Positions 60,055 through 64,000 of a DNA stretch of 64,000 nt are shown here, one piece after another. Made by a program: the position numbers and the translations under genes. The notes below the pieces were generated by a model. It searched no databases, was not told the DNA's origin, and was given only the letters and a program-made list of their open reading frames with translations. The first letter of the stretch is position 1; each line of letters opens with the position of its first letter. Source of the stretch: Bog-473 sp963745665 (lineage in GTDB: Bacteria > Actinomycetota > Acidimicrobiia > Acidimicrobiales > RAAP-2); contig CAVUYE010000003.1 in assembly GCA_963745665.1 (NCBI GenBank), positions 124,001 to 188,000 of the forward strand. The letters are read 5' to 3'.

Positions 60055-61075
60055 ATCGGTCCACGCAGCGCGCTCGTGCGGCGGCACCCATGGCTACCAG
60101 TGCCGGCACGTCGTGGAGAAGTCGTGCGGCCGCGTCGGACAGACCAGACAGATCATTCACAGGGACGATGATCCCCGTCTCACCGTCCGCCACGATGGAG
60201 CCGACACCTGGCACCGCGGTCGTCACGACCGGCACACCCGACAGCCCAGCCTCGATGAGGACGCCCGGCATACCCTCGCCGGCTGGGAGGCTTGGAAAGA
60301 CCAAGAGATCGGATTCACGGAGCAGGGCAGGTACGTCGGAGCGAGGGCCCATGAGTTCAACGTCGGCATGCCTTGCCGGTTCAACCAGCGCATTGTGCAT
60401 CGGACCCGCGCCTATGACCCGGGCGCGCAGCTGGATTCCTCGAGATCGAAGATTGGCAACCAGCTCAACAAAGCGGTCCGGACGTTTGCCGGGCGTGAGG
60501 GCACCCACAAACACAACCGTGGGGATGGGGGGGACGGATCTCTGCGCGGGAGGATGGAACTGCGCGGGGTCCCTGCCGTTGGCCGTCAGGAACACATTTG
60601 CGGCAGGGACTCTGAGGAGCTTCGTGCATTCGTCTCTCACTTCCTCGCCACAAGCGATGACTCGGTCGGCACGGCGAGCCAGCGTTCGCCAGAGCAAGAG
60701 TTGCGCGTGCCTGTCGATTCGCCCTGCGTAGGTGCCGATGGCGTAGTAGACGAGCGGATGCCGACGTCCAATCATGGCTGTGACCAGGTATTTCATCGGG
60801 TCGCTCCCATGTGAGATGACGACCGCAGGTTCGAGGCGGGAAAGCTTGGCGCGAAGAGGAATGACGAGGCGAGCGTCGAGGCCTTTCGCTGCTTCTGTCC
60901 TCCCCCGGCCTCCAAGGGAAAAGTCAGAAGGCACCTCGGGTGGACTGTCAAAGAGCGTCAGCACTCGATGGCGACGGACGCCCGGGGTGTCAAGGCTGTC
61001 CGCGAGTGCTCGAGCTTCACGTTGCGCCCCCCGGGCCGCGGGCGTTGGTATGACATGAAGGACTAAGGGCTCCAT
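59972..61075 (-). CDS. Glycosyltransferase family 4
   Basis: ATG at 61075 (MEPLVLHVIPTPAARGAQREARAL, start of the acceptor domain); a longer start at 61132 adds 19 residues. PTVVFVGALTPGKRPDRFVEL and ADVELMGPRSDVPALL lead to LLVFPSLPAGEGMPGVLIEA, the EX7E region. Cytoplasmic. Ends inside the tail of the opposite membrane-protein gene. Confidence 0.85.
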   Translation of the reverse strand: MEPLVLHVIPTPAARGAQREARALADSLDTPGVRRHRVLTLFDSPPEVPSDFSLGGRGRTEAAKGLDARLVIPLRAKLSRLEPAVVISHGSDPMKYLVTAMIGRRHPLVYYAIGTYAGRIDRHAQLLLWRTLARRADRVIACGEEVRDECTKLLRVPAANVFLTANGRDPAQFHPPAQRSVPPIPTVVFVGALTPGKRPDRFVELVANLRSRGIQLRARVIGAGPMHNALVEPARHADVELMGPRSDVPALLRESDLLVFPSLPAGEGMPGVLIEAGLSGVPVVTTAVPGVGSIVADGETGIIVPVNDLSGLSDAAARLLHDVPALVAMGAAARARCVDRFSLSVVGGRWLEILDPLLDPQAAPGRL

Positions 61076-61273
61076 GCTCGCCAGATCGTTCACCTTCTCG
61101 ATTCGCTCGCGCACCGGGCGGGAGGGACCCACGGCCTCAGAGAGACGCCCAGCGTCCGGCGGCCCGCTTCTTTATCGTCGAACTCCTCTTCGGTCGTGCG
61201 CCGCGCCGGATTCTTGATCAGCTCACTCATCGCTCGAACGAGTGCCTCGACGTCGTGTAGTGGACCAGATCTG

Positions 61274-62443
61274 TCATCGTGAGGCCTCGACCAGCCGTCG
61301 GTAGATATCTTCAATCTTGGCGCTCGCCGATCGCACGTCGAATATGGTGCTCTTCGATTTTGCCCTCTCTCCAAGGCGCCGGCGCAGTTCGGAGTCCGAG
61401 CAGACACGGACGAGAGCGTCAGCGAGAAGGTCAGGGCGCCCTGGGGCGACCAGTAGTCCTTCTTCGGAGTCGGCGACGAATTGGGGGACGCCACCGACGG
61501 CCGTGGCGACGACGGGAAGGCCAAGGCTCATGGCTTCCATGAGCGACACCGGAAGGCCTTCGTGGTGAGAGGCCAGAACGAAGACATCGGCTCCGGTCAT
61601 GAGCCGCAAGACGTCGTCACGCTGACCGAGAAACGTGAATCGATCTCTGAGATCGAGTGCACGATGTCGCTCGTCCAGTTGCTCTTTGAGAGGTCCTCTT
61701 CCCACTGCGGCGATGCGGATCGGGAGACCCTGATCGGCAAGAATTCGAGCCGTTTCGAGGAGAACGTCGTAGCCCTTCTCCACCCGGAGGTTGGCGACGG
61801 CCAGAACCAAAATCTCTTCAGCGGATACACCCAGTTCGGACCGCACTCCGGCCCGTACCTCGTCCTCTCGGGAGATCAGCGCATCGGATTGGGCGAGATC
61901 CACCCCATGTATCACGACTGTGGCGTGGGCTCGTAAGGAAGCGGGTAGGGCATCATGCGCCGCAGGGGATACGGCCACCAGGGCCTTGTCCAGCCCGATG
62001 GTGGCGCGATTGAGGATCCGGACTGGCGTCACTGTCTTATGCCACAGACTGTGCTCGGTGTACATGAGCACTGGGCGGCGGCCTCGTGGGAGTGACCGAG
62101 CCACGAGCCGGCCCAATGCCGCCGCATAAGGCAGATGGAAGTGGACGATATCGAACTGACCGTCGACCAACAATCGACGGAGGCGGAGCGTCCAGCGGAG
62201 ATCGCCGTTGTGCCGGGCGCCCAGACAGTGCACCGCCACTCCGCTGGCTTGGATCGCGGGCACCAGGGCGTTCTCTGACGCCAGCACATAGGCGAATTCG
62301 TAGTCGAAGGAGCCTTGGTCTCTGGCTGCCACGAGGTCGACGAGGAGGCGTTCGGCCCCCCCGTAGCCCATGCACTTAATGACCAGGAGCACCCGAGGAC
62401 GGGCGTCCCGATGGCGTGTACCGAACTCCCCCCGGGCGGACAC
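61274..62443 (-). CDS. Glycosyltransferase family 4
   Basis: 389 residues. MGYGGAERLLVDLVAA is the Gly-rich acceptor loop; FDIVHFHLPYAAALGRL follows. The donor domain has VLAVANLRVEKGYDVLLETA, FTFLGQRDDVLRLMTGADVFVLASHHEGLPVSLMEAMSLGLPVVAT in segments, with an intact EX7E-like EGLPVSLMEA. Same strand as the preceding GT4 gene and divergent from the exporter genes. Confidence 0.88.
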   Translation of the reverse strand: MSARGEFGTRHRDARPRVLLVIKCMGYGGAERLLVDLVAARDQGSFDYEFAYVLASENALVPAIQASGVAVHCLGARHNGDLRWTLRLRRLLVDGQFDIVHFHLPYAAALGRLVARSLPRGRRPVLMYTEHSLWHKTVTPVRILNRATIGLDKALVAVSPAAHDALPASLRAHATVVIHGVDLAQSDALISREDEVRAGVRSELGVSAEEILVLAVANLRVEKGYDVLLETARILADQGLPIRIAAVGRGPLKEQLDERHRALDLRDRFTFLGQRDDVLRLMTGADVFVLASHHEGLPVSLMEAMSLGLPVVATAVGGVPQFVADSEEGLLVAPGRPDLLADALVRVCSDSELRRRLGERAKSKSTIFDVRSASAKIEDIYRRLVEASR

Positions 62444-62505
62444 GACGCAATGCTAGTCCCGGGTGGGCTGAGATCGATCCCGGCCTGGGCACGCGGTAAC
62501 ATTCT

Positions 62506-63468
62506 GTGCGGTTCACGTTAACAATCGGCCCCCGGGCCGGGCCCGGAGGGGATGTGTCGTCGACGGTTGAATCTGGTCCGCCGGGCCAGGACTCGCTCCA
62601 AGTTACGGATGTCTCGGCTATCCCGGCCGAGCCACCACCCGAGCTGTTTTACCACCATAAGTCGGGCGCACTTTCGTCAGCTAAGAGACTCTGGGCGCAT
62701 AGAGAAATCATCTTTACGCTCGCTGAGCGCGATTTCCGTGCGCAATACAAGCAGGCGACCCTGGGGATCATGTGGGCACTCTTGAGCCCGGTGCTCACCT
62801 TGATCATCATGATCATCGTCTTCTCCAGGGCAAAGAGCTTTGGGACCGAAGGGATCCCTTTCGCCCTCTTCTCCTTCGTCGGAATTTTGTGCTGGTCCTT
62901 TTTCTCCTCTGCGTTGGGCTCGGGGGGGAACGCTTTGCTGACCAACAAGGCGTTGCTCGCCAAGACACAGTTCCCCCGGGAGTGTTTTCCTTTGGAGGTC
63001 ATGGGGGTAACGGGGATCAATACGGTCCTGTCGTGGATTCCGTTGGCCATCTTGTTCGTGATCTTCGGGCGCGCACCGGCGATTACGACGCTGTGGGCTC
63101 CATTGTTCATGTTGATTGAAGTCGCGTTTGCCGCTGGACTCACCTTGGCCGTGTCAGCCCTGATCATCCAGATGCGCGACCTCGTGCAGGTCCTTCCGGT
63201 CATCCTCTCCCTTGGCCTCTTCGTGAATCCTGTGATCTGGCCGTTATCGAAGCTGTCGGGGCCGGAGGTCCCGAAGTTCGTCCTGCCGCTCTACTGCTTC
63301 TTCAACCCGTTGGGTCCGGTGATCGACAACGTGAGACGCACCATGCTGCTCGGGTTGGAGCCGGACTGGTCGCTGATCGGGATCGCCGTTCTCGGTACGC
63401 TGTTCTATCTCACCGTCGGTTATCGACTCTTCAAGCGGCTCGAGGTGAATTTTGCCGATATTGCCTGA
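62506..63468 (+). CDS. ABC-2 type polysaccharide exporter permease (Wzm-like)
   Basis: 320 residues with six TM helices. The cytoplasmic N-terminus leads to RLWAHREIIFTLAERDFRAQYKQATLGIMWALLSPV in parts, the conserved RDFRxRYKQ...LGxxWALL motif of O-antigen ABC permeases; GLFVNPVIWPLSKL and NPLGPVIDNVRR also fit. A GTG at 62554 is a possible start. The ATPase gene overlaps its last 8 bp, so both subunits are made together. It would export a lipid-linked glycan or teichoic-acid-like polymer. Confidence 0.85.
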   Translation: MRFTLTIGPRAGPGGDVSSTVESGPPGQDSLQVTDVSAIPAEPPPELFYHHKSGALSSAKRLWAHREIIFTLAERDFRAQYKQATLGIMWALLSPVLTLIIMIIVFSRAKSFGTEGIPFALFSFVGILCWSFFSSALGSGGNALLTNKALLAKTQFPRECFPLEVMGVTGINTVLSWIPLAILFVIFGRAPAITTLWAPLFMLIEVAFAAGLTLAVSALIIQMRDLVQVLPVILSLGLFVNPVIWPLSKLSGPEVPKFVLPLYCFFNPLGPVIDNVRRTMLLGLEPDWSLIGIAVLGTLFYLTVGYRLFKRLEVNFADIA

Positions 63469-64000
63469 CGGGACAATCCAAGTTGAGGAGGTCTGGAAGA
63501 GGTTCCGGGCCGACCTAACTGCCCCACTCTTCTACGACCAATTGAAGCGCCTCCGGCGGTCGATGGGGGCTGGGGGACGGTCCTACCGATGGGTCCTAAA
63601 AGACATCAACATCGACGTCGAGCCCGGATCCTCCACTGCCCTGATCGGTGTGAACGGCTCTGGCAAGACCACCTTGCTCAAGGTCATCAGCCAGGTCACC
63701 TACCAGACCGCGGGTCGCTGCACGGTGGCAGGCCGGATCGGCGCGCTGCTCAGCATCACCAGCGGACTTCACCCAGACCTGACAGGGCGTGAAAACGTCT
63801 ACCTGTACGGCACCGTCCTCGGAATGAGCCGGCAGGCCATTCGGGCGAAATTTGATGACATTGTCGAGTTCGCCGATCTCGAAAATGCCATCAACCGCCA
63901 GGTGAAATTCTTTTCAGTCGGAATGCAGATGCGCCTGGGTTTCTCGGTAGCGGCGTTCTTGGAGCCAGATGTGCTTCTTGTGGACGAGGTGCTGGCTGTC
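63461..64000 (+). CDS. ABC transporter ATPase of polysaccharide exporter (Wzt-like), runs off the right edge
   Basis: Starts at a TTG at 63461 inside the end of the permease gene. IQVEEVWKRFR begins the ATPase domain; ALIGVNGSGKTTLLKVI is the Walker A, FFSVGMQMRLGFSVA the signature motif, and DVLLVDEVLAV the Walker B, with which the window ends. RIGALLSITSGLHPDLTGRENVYLYG is typical of O-antigen and teichoic acid exporters. A C-terminal glycan-binding domain cannot be checked here. Confidence 0.88.
   Translation, partial: MPDGTIQVEEVWKRFRADLTAPLFYDQLKRLRRSMGAGGRSYRWVLKDINIDVEPGSSTALIGVNGSGKTTLLKVISQVTYQTAGRCTVAGRIGALLSITSGLHPDLTGRENVYLYGTVLGMSRQAIRAKFDDIVEFADLENAINRQVKFFSVGMQMRLGFSVAAFLEPDVLLVDEVLAV

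Overview
This window is a high-GC actinobacterial surface-polysaccharide region. It holds about ten glycosyltransferases (GT2 and GT4 types), many SAM-dependent methyltransferases, an AftD-type membrane arabinofuranosyltransferase homologue, a sugar formyltransferase, an NDP-sugar epimerase, a CapD/FlaA1-type dehydratase, two Wzz-like chain-length proteins, a Wzy-like membrane protein and the start of a Wzm/Wzt exporter. The AftD homologue, the GYW/DGG-type wall-protein repeats and frequent GTG/TTG starts point to Actinomycetota. A deep-branching lineage such as Acidimicrobiia is my inference, not something the sequence proves.

Layout. 1-8085: two very large repeat-rich secreted proteins on the minus strand. 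One has IPT/TIG domains with a near-perfect 519-bp tandem repeat. The other has 14 FG-GAP-like units, two Ig-like domains and six GYW/DGG units. 8353-17004: glycosyltransferases, a NodB-like deacetylase coupled to a GNAT enzyme, methyltransferases and an IS30 relic. 17032-24479: insertion elements (IS630; an IS carrying a DDE transposase and a DUF6788 gene; IS5) interleaved with two glycosyltransferases. 24525-33398: WbsX-type protein fused to a methyltransferase-like domain, sulfotransferase, TylF-type and FkbM-type methyltransferases, and a large membrane protein. 33535-42991: AftD homologue, GT4, methyltransferases and GT2 enzymes. 43436-46288: an ISL3 element with a second ISL3 element inserted in it; both show clear 8-bp target duplications. 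46302-52175: low-GC membrane protein, formyltransferase, epimerase, relic of a UDP-sugar dehydrogenase, and dehydratase. 53130-64000: two tandem paralogous Wzz/BY-kinase-like proteins with degenerate nucleotide-binding motifs, the second with a long Asn-Gly repeat tail; then Wzy-like protein, two GT4 enzymes and the ABC exporter.

Together these genes would make activated sugars, assemble and decorate (methyl, formyl, possibly sulfate) a complex glycan, and control its length and export. The most unusual feature is the pair of Wzz-like proteins whose kinase-like domains lack the P-loop lysine and whose second member ends in about ten (Asn-Gly)n tracts.

Caveat: several genes are broken by single-base indels, often in C/G homopolymers. 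Some of these may be sequencing errors rather than real mutations. The two ISL3 transposases are different: one is split by the nested insertion and the other carries two 2-base deletions.
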